DNA of 64,000 nucleotides, taken from NCBI GenBank assembly GCA_910589415.1, contig OU342630.1, positions 46,656,012 through 46,720,011 on the forward strand, written 5' to 3'. The stretch is from Malachius bipustulatus (taxonomy: Eukaryota; Arthropoda; Insecta; Coleoptera; Melyridae). How positions within the stretch are numbered: position 1 is the stretch's first letter; every line of letters starts with the position of its first letter. Shown in pieces: positions 40,561-52,265 of this stretch. Position numbers and translations under genes: made by a program. Below the pieces are notes generated by a model. The model did no database searches and was not told the origin of the DNA. It saw nothing but the letters and a program-made list of their open reading frames with translations.

Positions 40561-42079
40561 TTTACCTGATACCTGACAATTTAATTCGCATTAACATTAA
40601 CACTACAGGTGCCGGTGTGTTATGTGGGTACTTTAATAGGGGCAACTAAATCAGTGAAAAATTAGATTTTATTGATATGATATAATCTAAATCTATATAA
40701 ACGTAGACTAAAATTATTTGGGACAGGAGTCGATAAGGAAAAGGATACTATTTTTTCTCAAAACCCAAGCTTTCAAACTTTCTTTTTAGTTCTTCTAAGG
40801 AAGTTGAGGTCTAATAACTCGTTAATATTGTTCAAAATAATTAATCTACGTTTATAATTAATCAGTCAATATAATTTGATCAATTATTTATATGTTATAG
40901 ATATAATTTGATCAAAATGATGTCAAATGCTTAGTTACCTTTTTTTGCTTATTGGCTCATCGGCACTGAAGCTGCAAGTTTTTCTACACGATACCATGCA
41001 ATCTTAAAATAGATAAAATATGAGCCAACGAAAAAGGCTCGAAATTATTCAAATTCATAAAAAGGTTCATGGCCATCTTGATTTTATAGAATTCGTCGCC
41101 AACTGCGTTTGGACCTGCCGTTCATTCATGAATGAAGTATTCTCGATATAAATAAAATGTTTCTATACATTATTAATAAGATATTGTTTAAATAAAATCG
41201 TCGGATACCACTCGATACAAAGAAATTCTAACTCACACATTTCCTGCTTGTGGATGTTGGGTGTGGGTTTCTGCACGGCACCCTGCGGATGATTATCATC
41301 ATCAGTTAACTTAACACCATTATATGAATGAAGTTTCTCAATTTCAAGTGAATGAACATTTTATCCAAAAAACAGCTTTTAAAATATTTTGCTTGCATTT
41401 GTTGTTCCCAAAATTCATTCTACGATCTGCTACATCGACATCCGCTCGTTCAATTTCTCTGTTATATTACTTAAATAATCAATGCAATCAGACTTTTATG
41501 GTCTGCAAGGCTCAGAAGTTCTCCTAGGTATGATATAGGCGTTAAGAATATACGAGTATATTATTCGTCAATTGACACTAAACGTGGAACTTTGGTACCT
41601 GATGATAGCAGTGTCGGCTTTTCAGATGAAGTGAGTGAAGTGTGAAGTGCTATACTTCACCTATTGCTAATTAATTAATGCATGCATCTTAAAAGCGAAA
41701 TTATGGTGCTTTCAAATTATTTCGAAAAGCTCTCATTATCAAGCACCAGAGCCAAAGTTCAATTTTGCGCACCAGATACATAATACCTAACTATTTCGAA
41801 TGTTTATGTGACATTCTGTAAATATAAATAAAATATAGAGAGTCAAATCTGTTTATCCACTTATACCATTAATTATTAGGAGGGTGTGGTAGTGTGGCTC
41901 TACGCAAACGTTGAGCTGTCATTGTTACCCTTTTTCATATAAGTGAATTAGAGTTTAAACTGTTTGAGCTACAACTACTCTATTGAACTACAAATTTGCA
42001 AGTTATTATTATGTTTCTTCCTCTTCTTTTGGTAGAAGAGTTTCCTTGACCTTGCTCTAGGTGTCTGGGGAAACTCATA
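40561..42079. other. Intergenic stretch upstream of the meteorin-like gene
   Basis: AT-rich, with only short domain-less open frames. I see no gene or well-bounded repeat. Confidence 0.55.
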
Positions 42080-44218
42080 TACGAAGGCGTTGAAGCGCCA
42101 CGACAGTTTTATTTCATGAATTCCGACTTTTTATGTTCTGAATTACGACTTTAAACCCGAATTTAAACAAATAATTTCGATTTAAAACTATAAGAATTCC
42201 GACTTTAAAGTAAGAATCCATACTTTAAACTCTGAACTAGGACTTTAAAGTAAGAATTCTGACCTTAATAAACTCGGAATTTCGTCTTAAAACTATAAGA
42301 ATTCCGACTTTAAGTTCGGAATTCCGACTTAAGACTAGGCATTCCCATTTATTTCAAGTTTCCGACTATAGGAACACATTTCTTATCACTTCATGACATC
42401 ATAAATTATAACAGGTTTTTTTAAGCGACTGCCATAAAAAAATTGTTCTACCGATTTAATGCTGTTCTTGAAATAAAACTTTTTTGGCCGCTTTTACTTC
42501 AGGCCGCTTCTGGGTTACTGGAGAAAACTTAACATCTACACGTCACGGTAAAAGCGGCCGTGAAGTAAAAACCGACCCAGAACAGACCACGACCACAACT
42601 TTACCTGCTTGGGGTTGGCAGTTTTACTTGAAAGGCAGTCGCCTAAGAAATGTCCTGTGTGCACCTCGGCCGAAGTATCATTTTTAGCCTAACCTTGTAT
42701 TTGCTTATATAGCCTCTGCTTCAAATTTCCGATTCGGTCAAGAAAGATATTATACTGGGCGATTCTTTATAACCTGAAATATATCAATACGTATCTCGAA
42801 AAGTACAAGCACCCGCTTTGAAATTTTATATGACAACCCCAATTTTTGCGTAAGATGTAGCTTAAATACTTTTTTCCATTTATCATAGATGGCGCTGTAA
42901 TCGAGGAAATTTGATTTTGTTCATGTCTCCAAATAACTCGGAACTCCGAGTTTTAAGTAGGAATTCTTAGTTTACTTTAGTCTTTTTCTTTTGGTTTTCG
43001 TCTTTTGTCAATTGCTTTTCCTAATGTGTCAAATGCTTTTCCCATTTATCAAACGTCAGTTTGATTTTTCAATTGAACTTTCTCTTTTGCTTTTCCAAAA
43101 TTATGATACTGTCACTGCACGTAAATGGGAAAAGCAATTGACATAAAGTGAAACTGATTTGACATAAAAGGAAATTAATTGATAAATCAATTACTATAAT
43201 CATTAATAGATAGAAAAATAAGAAAATCATTTGACATACAGTAGAAGCTCGATTATCCGAAGTAATGTGGACCGAACCCATTTCGGATAAGTGAAAGTTC
43301 GGATAATACGGAGTTTTTTACGAATATATAAAATAATGTTAGGCAGGTAAGTTACATGACTTTTTATTGTTAAAAACAACTCAACATAGTAATAAAGCTT
43401 CGTAATCCTGCGTGGCGGCCACTGTTTTTAATAACTCTCCTTTATCAAGACGCTCAATTTATCAGTCATTGTTACTACCATTTTTTTACGTTTTTTTTAA
43501 ATTGCTGGATGACATGTTTACGTGACTAAAGACTATTGCTTACTAGGAAAGAAACTGAAATTGTAAATCATAAAGGGAACAAATACCTAACTGAAGTGAA
43601 AATCCTTATTGGAAGTGAAGCAGGCAGGAAATAAAAACCGGTTATTTATTGGGCAGTTCCCTGAAATTCTAACATCTGGCTAGTGAAAAGCATTTTATTA
43701 TTCCTGAGAAAATGTATACCTAAATATATTATGTGTATGAACAGTAAATATTACAATTTCGGATAATGCGGAGTATTTGAAGGCGCGCGTTTCGGATAAC
43801 GCGGATGACTTGATTTTTCGTTCAAATTTCGGATACGGACCACGATCGTTCCGGATAAAGCGGCGGTTTTAAAAATCAATTTTGTTCCGGATAAAGCGGA
43901 TTCCGGATAATCGCGATCCGGATAATCGAGCTTCTACTGTACTAGCAAAAAGCAATTGACAAAAGAGGAAAACCAAAAGAAAAAGACTGTAAAGTCGAAA
44001 TTTTTAGACTAAAGGCGGAATTCCGAGTTTTATGTCGAAATTCTCAGTTTATAGTCAAAATTCCCAGTTTAAAGTCGGAATTCTTCATTTAAACTCGGAA
44101 TTTAAAATTGAAGTCGGAATTCCTAGTTTTAAGTCGGAATTCTTAGTTTAAGGCGAAGTTCTTAGTTTAAGCCCAGAATAAAAAAAAATACAACTGTTGT
44201 GGCTTCAACGCCTTCGTA
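42080..44218. mobile_element. Foldback-like element, diverged copy A
   Basis: The outer ends TACGAAGGCGTTGAAGCGCC and GGCTTCAACGCCTTCGTA are inverted, differing from copies B and C by single bases. Degenerate 20-bp-type units (gaattccgactttaaa and variants) fill about 42115-42350 on the left and 43990-44170 on the right. Inside are an inverted pair around ggccgcttttacttca (42487 and about 42550) and a pogo/Tigger MITE insertion. No target duplication survives (flanks CTCATA and ACCCAG), so this is the oldest copy. It encodes nothing recognisable. Confidence 0.75.
43239..43939. mobile_element. pogo/Tigger-type MITE inside foldback copy A
   Basis: Perfect ends CAGTAGAAGCTCGATTATCC and its complement are flanked by TA on both sides (43237-43238, 43940-43941). 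The CAGT...GATTATCCG terminus and TA duplication are typical of pogo/Tigger elements. The interior repeats CGGATAATGCGG-type units. At 701 bp it lacks a transposase gene. Confidence 0.88.
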
Positions 44219-45179
44219 ACCCAGCGCTTCTGTATTTTTTTTTTTTTTTTTTTAATTTTGCAAGGTCCTGTTTGACAAGCTCCAGTCAGCGAATTGTTTT
44301 TCGACATAACAAAGGAAATCGAGCTGACCGGACCATGTCGAGCCGGATCTTGCAAGAATTTTTTTCCTATCTGATCGGATTGTCAAAGCGGTCCTTGCAA
44401 TTTTTTTTTCAACTGTTTTGAACTGCTTTTGGCCTTGTCAAAGAGTTTTTTGCAAAAAAATTCGAATTAACCGTACCTACCTTAATTCTCAAACCGTACA
44501 TTAGTAAAAAAATTCAAGCTGACCGGAGCTTGAACACCGAAAGTGACTAAGGATATACTTAGTATGAAAGAAAACTCAAAATACCTATAATAACGTTAAG
44601 TAACAACAACTGACGAAAAATGATGTGTTCATCTCGTACCTATAAGAAGTAATCGCATAACAAATTTCAAATCACTGATGACTAAAGTTAACTAAATAAT
44701 ATTTGAAACCAAGTCATTGCTGTTGATTGGATTTCAAATACCACCAATAATTGAAAAAAAAAAAATAAAAATCAAACATTCATATTACCAACAACATCCA
44801 CCTCAAACTCCACTGCTGTTTGTAATTATTATAATTCGTGATTGTGATGATATAATTTCGTAATAAAAATATAACAAAATTGTGTTTGTTTTCACTTATA
44901 CTGTTGTTGTTTGTTTGTGTCTTATAAGGACGACATCACTTTTTTATCTTTCCGCTAGTTTTAGATAAAGTAGAGTATACTATTCGCAATAATGGCTATT
45001 ACCTCATCGGAATGTCCCTCCCTCGCCTCTTGCGCGGCTCGGTTCAAACATATTCCTCGGGAATAATTGGAATAGGTATAGCTACTCGTATTATTATCAT
45101 TATTGACTCGTGGAATAATCTTTTATTAAATTATATCGGTTTTTTCGTTTTAGCAGAAATTTTCAATACTTATACAGTA
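44219..45179. other. Intergenic stretch without a gene
   Basis: AT-rich, with a long T-run near 44230-44253 and an A-run at 44755-44765. No gene is recognised. Confidence 0.5.
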
Positions 45180-45181
45180 TA

Positions 45182-45830
45182 CAGTGTGTCCCAGGATAAG
45201 TGAATTTATAGGTATAAATTCTAAAAAATTTTCCAATTGAAATTTGACCGATTGCGGTACATTTTACCATATTTTCATGTTTAATAAATCAAGCATGCCT
45301 TGATTTATTCAAAAATTATTCAGAATTAAAAATTATGCATGATTGCGGAATTTCATAACCATCAGCCTACTTTTTTCAATTTTTGCTTCAGAAAAGTCAG
45401 TATAGAACTTTTTTATCAGGGTTTTGGATACATTTCTTTATTTAGGTACTAGGCTATTAATAACCAACAAACCTCTAAAAATATGCTCTGTGTAAAAAGC
45501 TTTTAATAAAAGTAAAAAATTTAATTTAATAAATACTATTTATTTAATTAGTCTGTAGGCTGATGGTCATGAAATTCGGCATGCGTCCATAATTTTGAGT
45601 TCTGAGCAGCTTTTTCAATAAAATTTTTCGATATTTCGTATATAGAAGAGGTATTTGACGTACACAGAAAATAAAAATAATGCCCCTTTCAAGGCTTGGT
45701 TATAATTAAACTAGAAAATATGATAAAGTTTATTATTTGATCAAGTAGGTTTGGACCCCAAATGGTCAAATTTAAAGTCGAATTTTTTTGTTATTTATAT
45801 CCATAAATTCGCTTATTCTGGGATATAGTG
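45182..45830. mobile_element. Palindromic element with CAGTGTGTCCCAG end
   Basis: The left arm TA|CAGTGTGTCCCAGGATAAG is mirrored by CTTATTCTGGGATATAGTG at 45830. Further pairs occur deeper in: tttgaccgat / atttgaccatt, and ggaatttcataaccatcagcctac / gtaggctgatggtcatgaaattc. The whole element is an imperfect hairpin of about 650 bp. Only the left TA is intact. Confidence 0.62.
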
Positions 45831-46674
45831 CATGTATTTTATTAACATTATATAAACTGGAGCAATTATTTTTCGCGTTTCTTTCTACTATAATAGCGTA
45901 TTATATTTTACAAACAAAAATTGACTTATTATAGTAGGTACTGTGTGTTTTTAGATAGATTGCGGCCTTGCAGCTCAACATTTGCAACTTCCAACGGTCA
46001 AACCATGCATCCAATACCAATAAATATAATAATAATGAGGTTTTTTATTATGCTCCTACAAAAACCTATCCATCTGCATTCCAAACCGAAGCAAATCGGA
46101 AAGCCGTAAGTCTCTTCTATCTTTCTTTAACGAACCTCTAGAGGAGACATCAACTTTTACCTGATGGCTCGTGCTATCTCTGCCATTGTCTGGACTGGAC
46201 GGCGTTGTTTTCTGCCATGACAGTGATGGTAAGAAGTCTACCGGAGTGCACCATTGTTTCTGTCCCCGTCCCCTTTTTCTGAGAACAGGCTGTCAGAAAC
46301 TCCTATGCATAAATCCAATCCACGTCCACGTACTCATTTAAATGCAGTGTGCGTAAGTATAGCCCTGACTCGTTAAAAGTTAAAATCTCACAGATCTGCT
46401 GATAATTGTCATGGGGAAGTGGAATGGGCGGGAAGCACTTTACTGCTTATCTGTAAAGCAACGCCTTTAAACCAAATATTCTTTTTAAAGATTTAAAAGG
46501 CATTAGCCGGTGTCTTGAATTGTCTTACTTTGTTGATTTTATTAATAAAGTGCTCATTGCAATCATTAAGAAACGCGCAACATACTTCATATTTTTTATC
46601 GCTAGACTAGACTTATTCTGCCCTTGTTCAGGGTCGCGCAAACAGTGCGTCGGGCATCCCTAGTGGTCTTGTAC
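45831..46674. other. Intergenic stretch without a gene
   Basis: A slightly GC-richer segment at 46130-46330 has no recognisable coding content. Confidence 0.45.
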
Positions 46675-47421
46675 GAGATAGAAAAAAAATATGTGGGAGA
46701 AAAGTTGCATATTTTGAACAGGAGGTCTTAAAACCCTTTACGCCGTACAACTTTGCTATTTTAAATTGGACACCCTGTATACCATTACATTTTCAGATCA
46801 TGCGTGAGAAAATTCATCATAAGAATGCTTTCTACAGTTGGAGTTTAAACTGAGTAAGCTTATGAGTTATAAACAAGTGAAAATCGTCATTTTCTATTTT
46901 CAAAAAAGTTCACATTGAAAGCGGCTCAAGATATCAGAAAACGGTTTACATGTTCCTATCTTAATTTTTCACGTGGTATCTTGCTGTGTGGATAAAATTG
47001 TTTTACAGGGTGATGAAAATTATCTGATTTTTCATTCATTTTATGTTTTTTTTATCACCCTGTATAATAATTTCATACACAAATAGGACATACAAGTGAA
47101 AAGTTAAGATAGGAACATATAAACCGTTTTCGCCGATGTCTTTAGCCATTTTCACTGTAAAATATAAGCTGCTTTGAAAATTAAAAATGGAGACTTTTCG
47201 TTTGCTTATTATAACTCATAAATTACTCGCTACAAACACCATTGTTATTAAATTTTCGCAGACAATTTGAAGATGCAAATACAGGATGTCCTCCTATTCA
47301 AAATAACAAAGTTTTATGGCGTACAGCGATATATTGGGCCACCCTGTATTGCTGAAAATAACTTTAGGTTATAGGCCTCTTCAAACCATACAACTTTTTC
47401 TCGCATCTTTTTTTCTATCTC
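46675..47421. mobile_element. 0.75-kb imperfect palindrome with a smaller hairpin at its centre
   Basis: The left arm starting gagatagaaaaaaa pairs with the right arm ending tttttctatctc. Blocks such as TTTACGCCGTACAACTTTG / AAAGTTTTATGGCGTACAG, and ACATGTTCCTATCTTAA / TTAAGATAGGAACATATAA, pair in order. At the centre (about 47005-47068) a separate CAGGGTGATGAAAA / TTTTTTATCACCCTG hairpin sits like a nested element. The right arm carries an extra segment ending in CACCCTGTA. Confidence 0.6.
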
Positions 47422-47854
47422 AAAAAATGAAAATAACGAAAAATCGTTCGGAAAATTTTTAGGTCCCCTCGCTGGGTATTGAGTTACCTACCTATATGCT
47501 GACAGGAGCCGATATAACTTTTCAGAAAAAAGTAGAATATTTCGAAAACCATGAATTTTCGAGAAAACTTGTCTGGAAATGAATTTTGGGAAAATCTAAA
47601 AACGTATAACAAAATACTAGTTTTTTTTTATGAGACGGCTACTTCCGGCAAAACCAGACAATTCCTCGATAAGTATTTAAATATTTTATCTTTATTCATC
47701 CTCATGAAAAACCCTTGTGCACACAAGATTTTCAGATTGCACCGATCACCCATTCATTGTTTTATCGGGGACATAATATTATACCACCATATTGAATACT
47801 TAGAAAAATATTAATAACTGAGGTATGTATGAAAACAAAAAATAATAAAATAAC

Positions 47855-48842
47855 GGGCTTGGCTCCATCGAGCTCTCTGGCACTTCTGCGCAGTCTACAA
47901 AACAGAGCCTTCTATACAGTGTGTGTCACAGGCATGGTACACCCCTTTTTTTTTCTTTATTTTTTGAGATAATTTTTTTTTAATTTGGTACGTCGAATAT
48001 TCTCGATAGAGCGCACATTTTAGCAGAAAATTGAATTTTTTCCCACATCCGGTTTTTCCGAAAATGTTACCAATTTTTTATTTTTAAATGGGACACCCTA
48101 TATATTATTACATTTTTGGATTCTATACATTTGTACGAATCCAACAATACCAATAAGTACCATTTTAAATGTCAAATTTGTTTTCATTTTATTTTTTATT
48201 TCTCAATAATAGTGTGCCATGACTTCAGTTGTGTTCGTCACAGATGCAAAATAGGTACACCAAAATGTCTCTTATTAAGAGTACTAGTAGATGGTACCTC
48301 GGTACCAATATGATACCATTTGAAAAAAATGAATCCAGCTCAAAAAATCATTCCGGTGCGCATAATTTATCCATAAATCACCTTAATTTAGTACTTTCAA
48401 CAAAAATTCGATTTTTCTAGCATTAGATGATCCAATTGGAGTAAAACGAAATAGTCATGGCACACTATAATTGAGAAATAAAAAATTAAATAAAAACAAA
48501 TTTGACATTTAAAATGGCACTTATGTGGTATTGTTGGATTCGTACAAATGTATAGAATCCAAAAACATAATAATATATAGTGTGTCCCATTTAAAAATAA
48601 AAAGTTGGTAACATTTCCGGAAAAACCGGATGCGGGAAAAAATTCAATTTTCTGTTAAAAACTGCGCTATATCGAGAATATGCGACGTACCAAATTTCAA
48701 ACAATTATTTCAAAAAAAAAAAAGAAAAAAAAAGGGGGTGTACCATGCCTGTGACACACACTGTATATTATGATTTCGAGGGTTTATTTATTTTGGAAGG
48801 CCTGTTTTGTAGACTGCCAGAGAGCTCGATGGAGCCAAGCCC
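47855..48842. mobile_element. 1-kb near-perfect palindrome flanked by 14-bp direct repeats
   Basis: The left end GGGCTTGGCTCCATCGAGCT is mirrored at 48842. Inside it, CAGTGTGTGTCACAGGCATG (47916-) pairs with its complement near 48745, followed by long arms meeting at about 48320. The direct repeat CCATATTGAATACT occurs at 47787-47800 and again at 48842-48855, close to both ends. The open frames inside (for example 48116-48313) are by-products of the arms. Confidence 0.68.
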
Positions 48843-49679
48843 CATATTGAATACTGAAATATACCGTGTTGGCTGCATGATCCTAGGAATATGTAGAAAT
48901 GCAAGGAAAAATAGCCGTATAGGAGTGATGCGCATTAAGAGAGGATAGAGAATCTGTACGTTGTCATATTGTTACGACAATTAGCGAAACGACAAAAATT
49001 TGCAACTTGTGTCCCGACAAATTAATTAAAAATTGAGAGGCTAGACTACATCGCTTATACAGGGTGTCTCTGAAAGGTGCGGAAAAAAAGCTACCACAAA
49101 TTCCTGAGGCCTAAATAAGCCGATCTAACCCAATTTATCTCTGTCCAAAAGTGGATGATTTCGGAGATACAGGGTGTCAAAAGTTCAATTTGGTTTCCGT
49201 TTTTCTTAAATAACTTTTTTAATAATTGGTATATTTTCACAATATTCGGCTGAAGGGGCTTTTGTGGGGTGAAAAATTAAGAACTGCAATCATTTTTATT
49301 GTAAAATTTAGAGGGCGCCACCTGCGGTACCTTGAACACATTCAAAACGAACTATCTTTTTTGGGCCACTCTGTATTTAACTTTTAAATAAAAATTCTTA
49401 TTCTCCAACGTCTTTTACCAAAAAAAGGCATACGTGGTAAGAGTTGATTTGAGCAGGCGTTTCTGAGATATCTGGATTTAAGAAAATCACTACGTGCATG
49501 GCCAGGCCTAAGTAAGTAATTGTATTAATTGAACACAATTTGAAGCAAAGGCGTTGAATTAAAATAACTGTCACTGAAAGCTACAAAAAAACGACTAGGT
49601 ACATAAATGTGGATTTAACTTTATAGGTACTTTAGTTAAAACAGTCAATAAGAGATTTATCAACAACAAAAATTTAGTT

Positions 49680-50795
49680 TAATTTAATAAAAAAAATGCT
49701 TCTATCAAATGTTCAAAATGATTTCCATTTTCGTGTATACAAAGATTTATACGTTTTAAAAAATTAAATTGAACTCTTTGGAGCATTTCGTGATCATTTT
49801 TAAAAACGTCCATTCCGGTTTCAATACGTCTCCTTAATTAACCTTCTGTATTTACTGGGGCCTAGAAAGCACAAGGGTTGTCAAAGTTCCCCATAAAAAG
49901 TAATCAATCGGTGTCAAGCAGGTGATCGAGCTGGCCAACTTGTGGGTGCATCATTGGCTCTACCTATCCATCTATTTGGATACTGTTCGCTCAAATAATT
50001 ACGTACATTTATCGAAAAATGTGGAGGAGCACCGTCATGCATAAACCACATTCATCTTTGAAGTTCCAAGGGCAGGGGATCAAACAAGTGTGGTAATTCG
50101 TTTTGCAGATGTTCCAAATAATTTTCGCCATTAAGTCGAGGTGGTAAAATGACAGGACCAATTATGAAAGTGTCTATTATTCCTGCCCACACATTGATCT
50201 TAAACTCATGCTGATAATGGCTTACTTTTGATAAGTAATGGCTTACTTTAATCGCATGAGGATTTTCTCCAGCATAGACATGTACATTGTGCAAATTAGT
50301 TATGCCAATCCGCGTGAAACAGGCTTCATCTGTGAATAAAATTCCTTGTGTAAAGTTCCTATCCTGATTCTTCTTGGAAATGAACCGGCAGAAAGCTAGA
50401 CGTGGTTCATAATCATGGGGTAAAAGGTCTTATACCCGTTCAACATGAAATGGGTGCAGTAATTGTTCTCTGGTCACCCTGTTAACAGTATCTTTGCATA
50501 CACCTAGCTCTAAGCGCAATCGTCTGGTGCTGAGTTTAGGATTTTCTTCAATCCTATTTAAAATATCTTCCTCAACCTCTGGAGTTCTTATCGTACGTGC
50601 ACGACCTTAATTAATAGAAACAGGCGTAAACCTACCTTGTTTCACGAAGACGTCTTTCATTAAAGGTTTTATGGTTTGGTAAACGACGATTCGGAAATCG
50701 TTCGTGATAATCTGCGAGATCCTAAACCATTTCCTTGGCAATATCCAAAATCCAATAACATCGGTCATTTCTTCATTAGGATACTGTACAGCCAT
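49680..50795 (-). pseudogene. Degenerate mariner/IS630-type DDE transposase
   Basis: Read from 50795 leftwards across frames, the remnant shows an N-terminal YPNEEMTDVI helix-turn-helix start, HERFPNRRLPNHKTF after a frame change, ILFTDEACFTR with the first catalytic Asp (about 50320-50345), ENPHAIK and NVWAGI...IGP..LPPRLNG, MWFMHDGAPPHF with the second Asp (about 50017-50046), WPARSP (about 49925-49945), LTPIDYFLWG in another frame, and a C-terminal NHFEHL. In-frame stops and at least two frameshifts make it inactive. The total span of about 370 codons matches the usual family length. Confidence 0.85.
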
Positions 50796-50890
50796 TACTA
50801 AAGTAAATTTGTTTTTTTAGATTCGATTTGACACCAATTACTGACTTGCTTTATAGTGACAGTGATCTCGTTGATGTAAATTCGTTAAGT

Positions 50891-51182
50891 GGGTCCCGTG
50901 GTGTAGTGGATAGAGCGTTCGTCCACCAGCCGGTAAACCTTGGTTCGAAACTCGACCAGCAGCCGAAAAGTATTTGTTGTGCTACTCGAGCCAAAATCGG
51001 GATGCAACTTGTGGAAGGCAATGGAAAAGCACCGCATTGTACTCTGCCTCGTAATACTTCTCAAATAGTGCCTTTCGGACTCTTCCGATAAAAAGGGTGG
51101 CCCCAAAAGAGTGAACTTCAACAGTACGCGCACCACAGGCATATGTGAGAGGTAGCTCACACCTGAAACCTGGTATGGCACT
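50891..51182 (+). repeat. tRNA-derived SINE inserted in the mariner-like element's right arm
   Basis: The head starts GGGTCCCGTGG and carries an A box TGGTGTAGTGG (50899-50909) and a B box GGTTCGAAACT (50942-50952), spaced as in a tRNA gene. The matching left arm of the host transposon lacks this segment, which marks it as an insertion of about 0.3 kb. TTAAGT occurs at both borders (50885-50890, 51183-51188) and may be a short target duplication. No poly-A tail is obvious. Confidence 0.72.
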
Positions 51183-51715
51183 TTAAGTAAAATAATTTTA
51201 ATTCAATGCCTTCGCTTCAAATTGTGTTCAATTATTACAATAATTACTAATAACTACTTACTTAGGCCTGGCCATGCACGTAGTGATTTTCTTAAATCCA
51301 GATATCTCAGAAACGGCTGCTCAAATCAACTCTTACCACGTATGCCTTTTTTTGGTAAAAGACGTTGGAGAATAAGAATTTTTATTTAAAAGTTAAATAC
51401 AGAGTGGCCCAAAAAAGATAGTTCGTTTTGAATGTGTTCAAGGTACCGCAGGTGGCGCCCTCTAAATTTAACAATAAAAATGATTGCAGTTTTTAATTTT
51501 TCACCCCACAAAAGCCCCTTCAGCCGAATATTGTGAAAATATACCAATTATTAAAAAAGTTATTTAAGAAAAACGGAAACCAAATTGTACTTTTGACACC
51601 CTGTATCTCCGAAATCATCCACTTTTGGACAGAGATAAGTTGGGTTAGATCGGCTTATTTAGGCCTCAGGAATTTGTGGTAGCTTTTTTTCCGCACCTTT
51701 CAGAGACACCCTGTA

Positions 51716-51960
51716 CCTTCTCTTTCTCTTTCACACACAATCTTATCCTTTATTCGTGTGCAGTCAATAAAATCCTATATCTAGTAAGTATCATTCAGCC
51801 AACACCGTATGTGATTAGAATAATGTGTTGCGGGGGTAACATTAAAAATAATTACAAAGGTATAGGGAAACCCAAATCTTCTTCCACAGTCAAGCTTGCT
51901 TGAAATTCCTTCCATGCTATAAAATTAGGCCAATAAGTTGGGACTGGAAATGCTTTCAAC
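51716..51960. other. Spacer between transposon and LINE fragment
   Basis: It contains cttctctttctctttcacac, a short pyrimidine tract, at 51718-51737. Nothing else is recognised. Confidence 0.4.
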
Positions 51961-51972
51961 ACACAGAGCAAA

Positions 51973-52265
51973 ATGGAACCGTGTACCAGGAAACAAACAT
52001 GGCAAGTCAATGATGAAAGCACCTTCTCAAAATCTTTCCAGGGAAATATTGCATTTAAACAGAATTCAGACTATAGAACGGTGTTGAGACTTCTCATTGC
52101 ACACTGTCACTTGAGAGATTCCTACATAAGGTTTATGGGATTTACAGAGAAGATCCATCAGGATGTCAACTCTGCCAATCATGATGAGATATAGTTTCTC
52201 ATGTAAAAAATCACTCACAAAAAATCGCTATGCAGTTCTGGAACCTTATCAAAGGATTAGAACTC
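51973..52265 (+). pseudogene. Non-LTR retrotransposon 3' fragment (degenerate C-terminal region)
   Basis: Across two frames it encodes VLRLLIAHCHLRDSYIRFMG, then IYREDPSGCQLCQS, then a stretch ending KNRYAVLE. This follows the pattern LTGHCHLR..L..MG...DP.C..C at the C-terminus of many LINE polyproteins, downstream of RNase H. Stops and frameshifts show it is dead. The clade is not resolved. Confidence 0.55.

Larger units (their letters stand above)
49060..51713 (-). mobile_element. Mariner/IS630-superfamily transposon with about 500-bp inverted repeats
   Basis: The ends TA|CAGGGTGTCTCTGAAAGG and CCTTTCAGAGACACCCTG|TA are perfect, with TA on both sides (49058-49059, 51714-51715). The two arms stay highly similar for roughly 500 bp (49060-49600 and 51200-51713). 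Between them lies a broken transposase gene on the minus strand, and a SINE interrupts the right arm. Long arms around a single DDE transposase are known for some mariner-like insect elements. Confidence 0.87.

Noticed and set aside
44230..44253. Long T-run as a retroposon tail
   Set aside because: No retroposon body adjoins it; it may be slippage or sequencing error.
48116..48420. Overlapping short plus-strand frames
   Set aside because: They lie in the arms of the 1-kb palindrome and are by-products of its sequence.
50899..50952. A functional tRNA gene
   Set aside because: A and B boxes are present, but the acceptor stem does not close and the unit continues for about 290 bp, so a SINE fits better.
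50885..51181. 98-codon minus and 87-codon plus frames
   Set aside because: They lie within the tRNA-derived SINE; there is no protein family match.
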